A stretch of DNA of 64,000 nucleotides from Zoroaster sp. YZ-2022 (GCA_029582265.1 CM055816.1:32814545-32878544), one strand, 5' to 3'; positions 21,181 through 32,543 are shown, counted from the first letter of the stretch. The notes: generated from the sequence alone by a model not told the origin. Numbers and translations: made by a program.

Positions 21181-21645
21181 GTTGACATTCTTTCCATACA
21201 AATTACAGTGTTCCTGGACTGACTTACCACGTTTTTTATAGCGCCACTACAAACTCGACATGTGTACAGTGTAGCTCTACGGCTTCTGTGATCACTCACA
21301 CTCACAGTCACACTGGAATTAACGTTACGTACGTATAAATTATGGTGAGCTAACTTTGAAATGTATAAAAATGCTGTTAACATTTTGTCAAATAACAAAT
21401 TTCTTTTCATAACCATATATTAATGTTTCATTTTCTCAATAATTTTCCACTACTGACGAAATAAACACCAACAAATTAAGTTGACATTCTTTCCATACAA
21501 ATTACAGTGTTCCTGGACTGACTTACCACGTTTTTTATAGCGCCACTACAAACTCGACATGTGTACAGTGTAGCTCTACGGCTTCTGTGATCACTCACAG
21601 TCACACTGGAATTAACGTTACGTACGTATAAATTATGGTGAGCTA
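21052..21645. repeat. Tandem duplication of ~300 bp
   Basis: Two nearly identical units, 21052-21352 and 21353-21645, each from AACTTTGAAATGTATAAAA to ATAAATTATGGTGAGCTA. They differ by a CTCACA repeat and a base or two. The first half of each unit derives from the dispersed 1-kb repeat. Confidence 0.85.
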
Positions 21646-21799
21646 GCGCACACCAACTTCTGAGTTCTACTTATATGGGGACGTGATGCACCCGTACCCA
21701 CAGGCTATATCAAGATCAACTATCAATGAACGCAGCATGCTCGTACTCGTACATACGCGATCGTACTACTATATACACTGGCTGTGAGCGCGAGCTGCG

Positions 21800-22145
21800 C
21801 TGGCTGGTACCGGTCGCGGTGTCACGGTCTCAGCTATCCGGCGTGCTCAGCTATCCGGATGACGTAGCCGGGCATTTCAGCACGCTGTAGTCACGGTCTC
21901 AGCTATCCGGCGTGCTCAGCTATCCGGATGACGTAGCCGGGCATTGTAGTCACTGCTCGTGGAGGCCGCCATGACAGTTCCAGCAAGTGTGTGTAAGTAC
22001 GTATGTCGTACACGTACACGACTCAGCACGGCACTAAAATGGACTACTTTCGTACGCTGTGCGCAGACATAGCATGACGTAATTTTACCATATTTGGTCA
22101 TCCGGATAGCTGAGCACGCCGGATAGCTGAGACCGTGACACCGGG
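21800..22145. repeat. CpG-rich inverted repeat built on AGCTATCCGG
   Basis: The block GTGTCACGGTCTCAGC followed by two CTATCCGG motifs at 21820-21862 is repeated directly at 21891-21925 and inverted at 22096-22143 (GGATAGCTGAGACCGTGACAC). The surroundings (21660-22300) are richer in CpG than the rest of the window. Promoter function is possible but unsupported by an adjacent gene. Confidence 0.7.
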
Positions 22146-22300
22146 TCTCTGATCTATTATATCTAGCATTCGTCGCGCGCTCAGATCGTCTGTATACGTA
22201 TGTAGTGCATGCATACATAGTTATATAAGAACTAGAGGGCGCAGTCGCTATGTACTCGTGTACGTTACGGAGCCGTGCGTGCAATTAATTGGGCAAAATG

Positions 22301-24448
22301 AATGAGAAACGCCCGGATGTGCCCACAAAACGGCGCGTTATTAGTCTTGGTTCATTCAAGACAGTGTAACACTGAATTAAGAGGGGTGCTACGTATACAC
22401 GCTGAAGAAATTACACTTACAAGAGAAGCTTCTTGGGCCGAACGAATATTTTATTTATTTGTCTGTGGCTATAACAAGAAGTACAAAATCTATTCTCATA
22501 CTCAATACTGACTGTAGGGTCACAAGACTAGCAGTACAGCAGAGAGAGAGGGAGAGAGGTGTCAGAAGAGAGAGCAAGAGACGAACTGAGTTTTGTAATC
22601 TAAAAACAACATGTATATACTAATATAATGGGATCTGGTCACTTACAACTGTGGAGGTATTTTGTTTATATTATAATTAATGGGAGGTCTAAGTGATAAT
22701 TAAATGGGATCTAGGAGATGTCAGTCTTGGAGACAGGGAAATTGTTTATGACCCCACTGACCCCACATGTGGTCAGTGGCCTTCAGTGTAAAGTCAACCA
22801 GATGTCAGCTTACAACAGGTCAAATGGAATTTTCTTTTGTGGTGGTTGACAGCACGGAAGGGTCTTTTCTGAGGCAGCGCTCTCTTTCATTGTTTTTCCT
22901 GCTTATAGGTTGGATGTGATGGAAACACTGTCAGAACTGCTTGCTCAAGTAGCTTATGATGGCTCCCTTTGTGGTTATCTCTTGGATAAATTCCTACATG
23001 AGTAATAATTAAACACATGAACTATTTGTCTGTTATACACACCAAGTTATCAAAATCTATGGCTAAATTTCATTTTCTGCCATACTGGTAAGGCTAAGTG
23101 TGAATACACTATTGGTCCGTGCTGAATGGGTGTTAAGTTGATGATAGGAAACCTGACTTGAAATATTTCTACCTGATGTATTTATATTGTTTTTTGAGAA
23201 ATTAGTAAAAACAAATTATTAAATCTACAAAAATTAATTCATGTCTCAACGAAGTATAAATGTCACAAACATAATTAATGCAACAATTACTGGTGTAAAC
23301 ATACCTTTACCATTTTCTCATATATTGCAATAAAATGAGTTAACTAAAACTGTCACAGGTTGGTATACTGATTCTCTTCATAAATGTATGAAACTATTTA
23401 CATCTCAGGTGTAAATCCGGGGGGGGGGGGGGGTTATGGCCCATAGGATCACCCCCATGCACAGTAAAAATAGTAATAAGCAAATAATTTATCAAAAACA
23501 AGCAAAAAGGGGGAGTTTAAAATGTTGTTTGTTTGTTTCTTTATCCATTGGGTGTCAACAATTAGTTGTGGGATTATGATTGGTTGTGGGGCACTGCAGT
23601 ACTTTGTACATTTACACACATTTCAAGATCATCACCCCCTACTTTTTGATACATATTTACGCCACTAATTTAGACACATTTTGGTCTTAATGTTAGGCTT
23701 ACCTTGCTGCATACATATGGTTTGCAGTGGGCTGGAAGTTGTCTCTACTGATGTTGGCTAGCCACTTCAGCAACAAGTTGGGGGTCTTCAAGCAGGAATA
23801 CTAGATCTGAGAGTATCAAAATAACGGGAAAATGTTCAGTCATCATGCCTCTTCATCAAAACTATGGGTTTGACATTATTTTGAACCCCCACTTGTCCCA
23901 GGCCACCAAGATAAACAAATTATTACTATAACTAGGCCTACCGTTTACAGAGTTGCTTTCTTAATCTTGTTTTCATTTTGGAGGTTTGAAAATGAAAAAG
24001 TGTAGAATACAACCGCTACTTTTCTATCCAAAATATGACAAATGCCACAGTTTTGGGAGGATTGGAAACGATATTTCGAGCAATAAATGTATGCACAGAT
24101 AATCTAGTGAGATGTCTGTCCATTTTCATGTCGTCTGCTAATTTTTTAAACGACAAAACGTTAATGTAAAACGACTAAAAAGAGCTAAAAACTAAATGTA
24201 AAAACACACACTTAGTATAAAGCCGGAGCCCAAGCCGAAGCCGTGGATTCGAAAACGGCCCATGACGAGCATGGACCAAACTGAAGTTAGCCGCAAATTG
24301 GGCCAGAATAGCCATCCGCGAATTCGCAGCCACGAACTCCCAGGTGCGAATTCCCAACCGCGAATTCAGAAAAGGGAATGAGCGACACAATTTACTAACG
24401 TTGATCAAATTATTAACAGTTAATTTTACCAATTGCCTTTTATTTAAA
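22301..24448. other. No gene recognised
   Basis: Contains a GA-rich patch at 22541-22580 and a G-run at 23419-23433. No exon, transposase or RNA gene was recognised on either strand. Confidence 0.5.
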
Positions 24449-24922
24449 TGTAATTTGTTATTTGATAATCATAAAGAACGTGTCAATGCCCACACTTAAT
24501 TTCCGTTCAGGCAAATTGGCCAATGTATTAGTGTCTAATTAGACCATGTTTAAAAATTTCAAATTTATCAACACAATCTCGTTTATTCGCACTTTATTGC
24601 ATAAAAAGGTGTCCACTACAAAATGTACCAAACATCTCTTATAAATATTAATTTTTTATTTGATAATCACAAAGAACATGTTATTGTCCACACTTAATTT
24701 CCGTTAAGGCAAATTTGGTCCATTAATTAGTGTCTAATTAGCCTGTTTACAGGGTCTTACTTTCAAATTTATCAACACTTTTTTTTCTTTTTGCCCCTTT
24801 ATTGTATAAAAAAGAGTTCACTATAAACAAAATGTACCAAACATCTGTTATAAATATTAATTTGTTATTAGTTTTGATAATCATAAAGAGCATGTCAATG
24901 TCCACACTTGTGTCTAATTAGC
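24449..24922. repeat. Tandem repeat, ~200-bp unit, about 2.3 copies
   Basis: Landmarks TTTGATAATCA(T/C)AAAGA, CCACACTTAATTTCCGTT, GTGTCTAATTAG and TGTACCAAACATCT recur with a period of ~200 bp. The units are diverged. Confidence 0.75.
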
Positions 24923-24932
24923 AGTGTTGTAG

Positions 24933-25080
24933 GTCTCGAGACCGGTTTTTCCTGGTCTCAGTCTTGGTCTCGGTCTTGGTCTCGGTCTCGATACCCTGTG
25001 GTCTCGGTCTCGATACCCTGTGGTCTCGGTCTTGGTCTCGGTCTCGGACCTCTCTTGTCTCGAAGATTTGACTGGTCTCG
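24933..25080. repeat. GGTCTCG low-complexity array
   Basis: Many copies of GGTCTCGGTCT(C/T)GGT, with a duplicated GATACCCTGTGGTCTCG unit. Open frames on both strands only translate the repeat. Confidence 0.85.
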
Positions 25081-25369
25081 TGTCGAGAACAGCCTTTTTA
25101 TTACTTTGCAACACATGAAAATAATCGATTATTCGTTTTTGTTTTTATTTGGTTCCGTTGAAACGTAAAACGATTTCACATTTTGTTACCAAACTTGCAG
25201 TAGATGCCTACCTTTCCCGCCCCCTGTGGTGCGATCGTCATCCAACCATCAACTCATGCCCCACGCGGCTTTATTAGGGTTCGATAAACTTGGGATCGAG
25301 TTGTGAGTGACACGTACTACCTGTTCGAAAGAACGCACGCTGTCACCGCTGTATAAAGCATTCACACGT

Positions 25370-25640
25370 GGTCTCGGCGTTGTATGTGTGTGTGCGTGTG
25401 TGTCAGGCAATTCTAATCTATAACTTGTGTGTGTGTGTGTGTGTTCAAGCACTGGCCGCGTTATGGGGACAGAGAACAAAAGAGGGATCCGGAATTACTT
25501 AGCTGTGGGGACATTTTCATTGTCCCCACAACGTTTTTAATCCCCAAAATCCTTTGTATTTTGTCCCCACAACGCCCCGTGCGGGATTGTGTGTGTGTGT
25601 GTCAGGCAATTCTAATCTATCTGTGCGTTTGTACAAGCCT
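25370..25640. repeat. (TG)n tracts with duplicated flank
   Basis: GTGTGTCAGGCAATTCTAAT occurs after (TG)n at about 25395 and again at about 25598. Another (TG)n lies at 25425-25442. Confidence 0.75.
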
Positions 25641-25811
25641 ATATGGCAAGTTCTACGGAATACCGAAAAAACAATCTGATTGTTTAAAATCCCCCAAAAC
25701 ATGAATATTCCCCCAAAACATGAATCTACTGCTACATATACAAGATATTTCCAGCGGATTTTTAACACAAATAAAAAGGAGTTCTTCGCGAAGTTTGCAT
25801 TCAGACTGTAG

Positions 25812-25997
25812 GTACACTCACTGGCCATAAGTATTGCAACATTGAAATTCACACCAAAGTTCAGTTTGGAGAACTGTGTTACAATAATTAGGTGTTCGGG
25901 TACCCTACCCGAAACACCTATTGTTTTTGTTCGGTTTTTTTTTAGGTGTTCGGGTACCCTACCCGAAACACCTATTGTTTTTGTTCGTTTTTTTTTT
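25812..25997. repeat. Tc1-like terminus and duplicated palindrome
   Basis: TACACTCACTGGCCATAAG (from 25812) resembles Tc1/mariner terminal repeats; no transposase or second end is seen. Downstream, a hairpin unit GGTGTTCGGGTACC followed by its inverted half, then TATTGTTTTTGTTCG, occurs twice in tandem (25889-25940 and 25944-25996). A (TTC)n run follows to 26030. Confidence 0.55.
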
Positions 25998-26030
25998 CTT
26001 TTTCTTCTTCTTCTTCTTCTTCTTCTTCTC

Positions 26031-27390
26031 TGGATAGATTGTCTACAAAAAACACATACTTGCAAACTTCACATGAACTTCAAACTTGGCATATACTTAG
26101 AACTTAACACGTAGATGAAACATAATTTGTGACGTCATGATTAGGTCATCAGATATCGAATTACGATAATTCACAGTTTAATAATTAAAAAAATCATATC
26201 GAGGGATCTGAAAAATCAATAAAATTACTGATTTAGTCGGGGAAAAATATGTAGTTTATCATGAGTGTAAAGAGTGTGAAATATGTGACATTAGAGACGA
26301 GGATATGTTTGAGTTTGATATTTATTTGTACTGAAAACACGACATTTTTGTAAAAAAAGAAACACACTTTTCCTGAAAATGTACGCTCAATCTGTTATTT
26401 CTACTACGTCCGCAATACTCAATCGACTGGGCGGGGCATATAAAATAGTCCGGCCGGTGGAACGGTATGTCGCCCTCAATCGGCAGAAAGAAATTGTATT
26501 TTTATGAAAATACGAGTGTGAAATATGTGATATTAGTACTGATGAACTCGTGCCAACTCGTACTTCAACCATAGAGCAAGGACCAGTGGATGTTTCATCG
26601 TTGAAAACAGACATTATTATGCACACTTAATTGGAGGTAAGTCTGGGCAATGACAAATTTACGAGAATCTTTGATTTAAAAATAAGCATTTTAACCGGCT
26701 TCAGACATGTCAGATGTGTTGTAACGCGTTGGTTGATGCATACAGCATTGCATAGGTTGATGACAGTCAGTCAGTAATGTGTACGGTATGGGCGCCAGTG
26801 AATGGTACTAGTACTTTAAACGTTGGTACTAATTTAGCGGGTACCCGGTTTTATGTAAATAAAGTATGCTTAAAATTATTACGTGGGTTTTCCTCCATGA
26901 CTCTTTTGAAATACTTAGACTAGTGCCTATGTGGTGGTAAATAGTCCGTAAGTGTAACGTTAGGAGAGTGAAGCCTATAGGCATGAGTACAATTAGTTGA
27001 ATTTAAAAAAAAACATATGCTAACGTTAGATGTGTTATCAATAGGATGTACTCAGTGTAATATAACTAATAATATCTAATGAATGTTAGCTCTGTGAAAT
27101 TAAATAATTGATTAATTTAAACAAACAAATAAATAGTCTGAACAGTGAACAACAATGTTTAAGGGCTGAAAACATTAAAAACATTAGTACAGCTGGACAT
27201 GTCTACCAATGTCATGCATGTATTAATACATTGCAGGTACTTTGTAAATTATGTATGTCGCAATATTCTCAGACAAGTCAGAGTTTATTAGCAAAGGTAC
27301 ATTTTAAATAATTTTGGTTGACACTAATAATATTTACAACAACAATCATGACATTTAGGGAAAACTTGTAGCTTTGCATGGTGAAGAAGA
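26031..27390. other. No gene recognised
   Basis: A/T-rich. Short frames here have no domain. The GCTTTGCATGGTGAAG phrase at 27371-27386 introduces the adjacent PLE-terminal repeat. Confidence 0.4.
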
Positions 27391-27567
27391 TAAGTAAGAC
27401 TAATTGCAGTGACACCATGTGGAATACGCTAGTGAGTAGTAATTAGTTCTGAAAAGAAGTAGAGGTTACAACTTGACATTTTGATCAGTATGCTCTGATC
27501 GTCCTCAGGATTTACTACTCAATAGAGAATTTCACATGGTGTCACCGTAATTAGTCTTGCTTAATCA
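27391..27567 (-). mobile_element. Inverted pair of Penelope-type termini with hammerhead-like core
   Basis: The left arm TAAGTAAGACTAATTGC...GACACCATGTGG and the right arm (inverted CACATGGTGTCACC...AATTAGTCTTGCTTA) are the terminus also found at 61105-61140. Between them, 27471-27510 on the minus strand holds a degenerate hammerhead-like motif (CTGAGGA, GATCAG/CTGATC stem, AAAA in place of GAAA). There is no ORF. It is a solo terminal structure left by a PLE. Confidence 0.65.
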
Positions 27568-28251
27568 TGAAATTTAACAAGTATCATTTATACTCAGACT
27601 TCCTTCAAATAACATACACACAAGAACATGTTCGTAAATTTTTCGTGACTAAATGCCACAGCCGAAAACTTTTTATTGAAAGCAAAAGAAACACCGGATA
27701 CCAAACTTGTCTTGGGCAAACCGGTAAAAACATATTCTGGGCACACTAGACCCAGATGGGCACCTTGGCCCGCACCAAATGGGCACACTTGCCCAAAACC
27801 AATGGGCATTTCAAAGCCCCTGGGCTGCAGTCCCAGAACCACATAAAATATGTGCACATAAAACCTTTCGGGCACCTTGGCCCAAACCACTTCAACATTA
27901 TTGGGCATGTATGAGCCCTTACAATTGCTTAAATGATGATAATACCTGAATTATCAACAATACAACCACTCATGCAATAATACAATTAACAATGTTGTCA
28001 AGCCTAGGGCACAGGAACATTCCACCGTGTAAAGCATGTGGAATAGCACCCAGTGTAAAAGCCGGGTGCTGTTACCGTGCCCGACTTTCAAAATTACTGT
28101 TGGAAATGTTAATGTACATTACCCCCACAAATAAAAATGATTGCATTATTATGTTGACGGAATGTACCCCAAACCAAAAAACGCCACACGCGCTAAGCGC
28201 GGCCAACCAGGGAACGCACCGTCAACATAACTCCATGGACTGCTTAAGCAC
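27568..28251. other. 3' flank of the Ngaro element, boundary not resolved
   Basis: Contains GGGCACCTTGGCCC-type repeats (27758-27771 and 27880-27893) and a GCGCTAAGCGCGGCC segment near 28190. Ngaro 3' split direct repeats should lie here, but I could not match them to sequence upstream of gag. Confidence 0.4.
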
Positions 28252-28775
28252 TTAAACGAAAGACTGAATGCTTTCCAGGATATCAGACCGAAAGTGCTGA
28301 TTCCCTTTATTTGACAAATGAATGCCATCATATCTGTACAAAGAGTAATCCTGACCCTTAAATTGCACATGATGCTGCCTATGTGCCCCAATTCTTTGAC
28401 ATTGGGAATTTGCCCACCGATTCAAATACCGTCTCTGGCGCTCCATGGCCTTTTGAGACCTAGCCCCAAAATAAAACAGTCTGGGCAATATATCAGACCA
28501 AACAATAATAGAGGAAGGATAACGATCCTTGCAAAGCTGCAAACTACTAGCAATTTCCTGCCGAATGCAAAACTGGTCAATGACTCCCAAGTCATTTGTG
28601 CCCAGATGAATAAATAATATTGCTGGAGGTGGCCCACACATCTGATTTAAAAGGTTTTGAAGATCTCTTAAGCGGGCACCGCTTTTCCCATTCCACTTGA
28701 CCACATGGGACGTGTTCAATGATTGCTTCGCCCAACGAACAATGGAATCTCCAATAACCCAAACAATACCTGAAT
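28252..28775 (-). CDS. Ngaro SGNH/GDSL hydrolase ORF
   Basis: An uninterrupted frame with SGNH-family blocks in order: VWVIGDSIVRW (block I, nucleophile Ser; codon at 28744-28746), ILFIHLGTNDLG (block III, Asn) and YRYDGIHLSNKGN (block V, Asp and His). The catalytic set is complete. The first in-frame ATG (28717-28719) lies downstream of the GDS block, so translation from that ATG would lose the nucleophile. The frame upstream has no ATG before a stop, while TTTTACTGCATTCAG just before GTATTGTTTGGG looks like a splice acceptor. A spliced or fused 5' end is therefore likely. SGNH enzymes are esterases or lipases; the role in these elements is unknown. Confidence 0.75.
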
Positions 28776-28872
28776 GCAGTAAAATATAATAAAGATTATT
28801 TAATCATACAGTTCTACAAAGCTACATGCACGAGTCCTACGTAAACCGTGTTACATGTTACTGCACACCCAC

Positions 28873-29803
28873 TCATATCCCAGGCAAAATGGAATCCTGA
28901 ATAGGACGAATATATGAAAATACTGCATCTGAACGCCATCTGCCCATCTGCTGTATAACATTTTGGGGGACCCCCCGCTCAAATGCTACAGTCGCTGGCC
29001 CAATACGGAATGAATGAGAAGTAATATGCGATTCACCAAGCCCGCTGAATGCCAATGCCTTCTTCAGGACGGCACTGAACTGGTACTTAGTCAGAGGGGA
29101 TGAATCAAAATGACAGAAAAGTGGACCCTCGACCCTAGGCCGAATCCCAATATAGTTATGCAGAGCAAGGACTGGACACAATGTCACATCCTCCGACTGA
29201 ACTAAACTAACAGTCTGAGGGGAACCAGCCTGATTGGCTTTAGAGTGACGGAAAGTTATCGATACTGACATTTTTGACCCAGATTTGTGAAATTTCACAT
29301 CAGAAATTTTCAAAACAGAGTCTTGAACAACATGACAAGAATTTGCAGAAAACTCCCCAATGCGCATAAACCCAAAAAATGCACATAAAAATGCAGCTCT
29401 AAAGAGCGCGCATTCAAATTGTGATGCGCAAACATATTGTAGTGCATTACAAAGTTGTCCCAGCGTAGCCACTCGAAATCAACAGCCTTGTGTCTGAAAC
29501 AGGACGATCCCTTCTACAACCCTCCAATAATTTGGAAACTATGAAATCTTTTAGGATCTGGCCACCCATGCATTTTATGGATGTAGCCAACACCAGCAGT
29601 ATACAAAGCAATGGTGGCAGGTGCCAACTGACGTAAAGACAACCAAGCAATGAATCGCCTAACATCATGTAAGGATGCAGCTTTTTCAGGTATTGATGGG
29701 CATTGCCAAAACCTACAAAATTGATTCCACCCGTGATATATGCTCTTTGTGTATTTGGCGCAAAAGCCATGGATAGGAGCCGAAGCACTTCATGCCCTAC
29801 CAC
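28873..29803 (-). pseudogene. Ngaro tyrosine recombinase, frame-broken
   Basis: The C-terminal catalytic part is one open frame (28873-29472): FGFMRIGEF supplies the first Arg (residue 37), TSHSFRIG the His-x-x-Arg (153/156), and GRWRSDAVFSYIR the Trp and nucleophile Tyr (187). The N-terminal core-binding part (29447-29803) switches frame at least three times. Recombinase-like text appears successively in different frames around 29670, 29540 and 29475. The start overlaps the RT-RH stop by a few bases. The enzyme would integrate a circular cDNA; as assembled it cannot be made. Confidence 0.75.
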
Positions 29804-31482
29804 ACCTGAGGAAGACGGGGTAACGGAGTCATGGTAGTGTCGGCCCCTGGTGCAATTGCTCGGAAACGTTCCATCTGAAAACGAGATAAAGCATCAGCGA
29901 TGTCATTTACCTTACCGGGAACATGCACGGCTCGAAAACAGATATTAAAAGTAAGGCAGTGTAACACAAGCAAGCGCAGCAGATGCATAATCCTGGGACA
30001 GCGGGATGATTGCCGGTTGATGATATGAACAACTGCCATATTGTCTGAGTGAAATTCTACTTTGCGATTTGCGAGCAACGGGGCCCAGCACTGAACTGCA
30101 ACCATGATTGGATAAAATTCCAAAAACGCAATGGATGGAGGATTTTGAACAATATCCACTGGCCAACGCCCATGTGTCCATTTGCCCGCAAAATAAGCAC
30201 CAAAACCAATAGCAGCTGCAGAATCAGTAAATAAAGCCAATGATTCACTAACTTCCCAATGAAGCCCTAGAAATGCAGACACCCCATTGAAATTTGACAG
30301 GAATCGCAGCCACATCATAAGATCAAGCCTAGCACCTACAGTTAAGCGCACACGATGATGGGGTTGAGTAACCCCACGGGTAAGCGCTATAAGCCTATCC
30401 ATGAATGCCCTACCAGGGGCAATTGCCCTACACAGAAAATTCATAGAACCAACCAAGGACTGAATACCACGCAGGGTTACCTTTTTTCTGGAAAGAGCCT
30501 GGTGAATTTGTGCGCATAATGCTTGCACTTTGTCGCGGGGGACCCTGACCTCCGCCCGCACCGCATCTAATTCTAACCCTAAATAGGTGATTGTTTGCAC
30601 TGGGCCAACCGTCTTCTCTTTGGCGATTGGAACGCCCAACTGATTGCACAACGTGGAAAAAATATCAAGTAAACTTGAGCAAGCTGATGCAGATGGGCCG
30701 ACAAATAAAAAATCGTCTAGATAATGTGTAACAAAGGCAGTGGCACCCATCTCCTTCACTTGGAATTCAAGGAAGGAACTGAACTTTTCAAAGATGGAGC
30801 AAGAAATTGAACAACCCATAGGGAGGCATTTATCAAAATAATACTCCCCATCAAAGGTAAAACCAAGCAGCTCGTAATCCATAGGAGAAACCGGTAAAAG
30901 CCTAAATGCTGATTTAATATCCGATTTGGCTAGCCAGGATGAATTCCCTGCCTGCATGACAAGTTGAACAGCAGAATCAAATGATGCGTAATGCACCCTG
31001 CATTTATCTTTACTAATGAAATCATTAATGGATCCCCCCACAGGGAAGGAAAGGTGATGTATGAGACGAAATGAATTTGGCTCCTTCTTTGGCACCAACC
31101 CGATTGGGGAGCATTGCAAATTTCGAAAGGGCATAACTTTAAAAGGACCTGCAATCCGACCCAATTTGATTTCCTGTGCTAACTTGTTTCTAACAACTAA
31201 CATGTTAGCTGACGCTGAAGAAAGACAACCTGCCACACGACTTTGGCGTGGACCAGAATATCCAATACAAAAACCCTTTGAAAATCCCTCACGCAAAAAA
31301 CTGGCATCCTCTAACACTGGGTATTGTGAAAGCATATGATCCAAAGTGGCAAATTTAATTGGTGTTGGAAGCACGAAAGGAATGCTGTGCATTTGCATAA
31401 GTTTTGGTTGGCTGTGCTTGTTTTTGGCCACGAAATGCCGCAGTATCCGAGCGAGGAGGTGGATTCTGTTTCGCTGGCACAA
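29797..31482 (-). CDS. Ngaro reverse transcriptase - RNase H
   Basis: 561 codons, open throughout. RT: IGLVPKKEPNSFRLIHHLS (about 127-145), KSDIKSAF (186-193), CLPMGCSISCSIFEKF (219-234), THYLDDFLFVG with the catalytic YLDD at 254-257, and TYLGLELD (299-306). RNase H: ALFTDSAAAIGFGAYF (Asp ~420), SIAFLEFYPIM (Glu ~455), FHSDNMAVV (Asp ~480), and VNDIADALSR (final Asp ~535). The order matches DIRS/Ngaro and lacks a chromodomain or integrase. It overlaps the end of gag by 128 nt in another frame, implying frameshift or reinitiation. This is the best-preserved ORF of the element. Confidence 0.85.
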   Translation of the reverse strand: MCQRNRIHLLARILRHFVAKNKHSQPKLMQMHSIPFVLPTPIKFATLDHMLSQYPVLEDASFLREGFSKGFCIGYSGPRQSRVAGCLSSASANMLVVRNKLAQEIKLGRIAGPFKVMPFRNLQCSPIGLVPKKEPNSFRLIHHLSFPVGGSINDFISKDKCRVHYASFDSAVQLVMQAGNSSWLAKSDIKSAFRLLPVSPMDYELLGFTFDGEYYFDKCLPMGCSISCSIFEKFSSFLEFQVKEMGATAFVTHYLDDFLFVGPSASACSSLLDIFSTLCNQLGVPIAKEKTVGPVQTITYLGLELDAVRAEVRVPRDKVQALCAQIHQALSRKKVTLRGIQSLVGSMNFLCRAIAPGRAFMDRLIALTRGVTQPHHRVRLTVGARLDLMMWLRFLSNFNGVSAFLGLHWEVSESLALFTDSAAAIGFGAYFAGKWTHGRWPVDIVQNPPSIAFLEFYPIMVAVQCWAPLLANRKVEFHSDNMAVVHIINRQSSRCPRIMHLLRLLVLHCLTFNICFRAVHVPGKVNDIADALSRFQMERFRAIAPGADTTMTPLPRLPQVW

Positions 31483-32214
31483 AACGAGAACGGTTCATTG
31501 CTGCACCATTACCACCCCGACACATAGTTGAGCTGTGACCAAAGCGCAAGCACTTGCCGCATTTGTGTGAAAATTTGCAGAAACGCAAATGACACCCCTT
31601 TGTGCTATTAAACGCAAAGCAAGTACCCCTTGTTGCTTGTGATGACTGAAATTGGGCCACTGAACTGGGTTGGACAGAAGCTGCTGCCGCAACCGTTACC
31701 CATAATTCCATATTAACTTCCCCCCAGCTGCTGGACGGGTTACTTTCAAGCTGCAAGCGAAATTGCTCATCATAGTGACGCCAGCCTACCCCCGGAAACT
31801 GAGAAGCCGCTAAGCGAATTGTCTCTATGTATTTTAGCATTTCAATGGCACGAGCAGGCTGTTTTGCAAGGTAAATTGCCATAAATGTATGGAATGCAGA
31901 ACACCATTTATCAAATGAGTCAATTTTCTTGCCACGACTACCCCCTTGCTTGATAACCATTTTACCACCCTCCATTGCAAATGTCAACTCGGAGCCCTTT
32001 TCCTCCCTAGAAAGAATTGCCCGTGCATGATCATGAAGTAAAATGGAAAGGTCAATGTATAAACCAGCCCATATCTTCTCTTTGATATTTTGTGGAACAT
32101 GGAAGCCAAGTTGTGAATTAACTTGCGGCAAAACTTCTGGCTGAGAGAAAGCAGTACCCCCAAACATTGGTATGACTGTTGGCGAGTTGGAGGAAAGTGA
32201 GGGTCTCATTCCCA
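31355..32214 (-). CDS. Ngaro gag, C-terminal part with zinc-binding segment
   Basis: The frame runs 3' of the SINE insertion to 31355. It has a hydrophobic/charged central region (IWAGLYIDLSILLHDHA, then WCSAFHTFMAIYL). Near the end is a cysteine/histidine cluster, CFAFNSTKGCHLRFCKFSH then CGKCLRFGHSSTMC, which fits a nucleic-acid-binding zinc module. The ATG-initiated frame that runs into it begins in SINE sequence, so the native start is upstream in the 32544-33178 piece. Confidence 0.7.
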
Positions 32215-32543
32215 TAATAATAATAATAATAATGTGTGGATTTATATAGCGCACGTATCCACCAACTAAGTGGTGCTCAAGGCGCATTATATTATTATCC
32301 CTGCTCATAAGGCTCATAAATCATTCCTGAAACCATCTCAGCTCCCTGGGGAGTATACAGCTCAATTGCTGCCATTTCTAGCGCATATAGAGCAAACCAA
32401 CTCTGCCTTCACAGGTACCCATTTAACCCCTGGGTGGAGAGAAGCAATTATGATTAAGTGTCTTGCTCAAGGACACAAGTGTCACGGCCGTGATTCGAAC
32501 CCACATTATGTTGCTAACACCAGAACTTGAATCCGGTAAGCTA
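32215..32543 (-). mobile_element. SINE family 1 inserted in Ngaro gag
   Basis: The minus strand reads, from 32543 down: CCGGATTCAAGTTCTGG, GGTTCGAATCACGGCCGTG, TTGAGCAAGACACTTAAT, the body CTCCCCAGGGAGCTGAG, the tail GCGCCTTGAGCACC and GGTGGATACGTGCGC, and (TTA)n at 32216-32233. It is colinear with 14243-14607 but its tRNA-like 5' end is truncated. It splits the gag coding region. Confidence 0.8.

Noticed and set aside
24914..25168. Open frames over the GGTCTCG array
   Set aside because: Low-complexity translation on both strands with no conservation expected.
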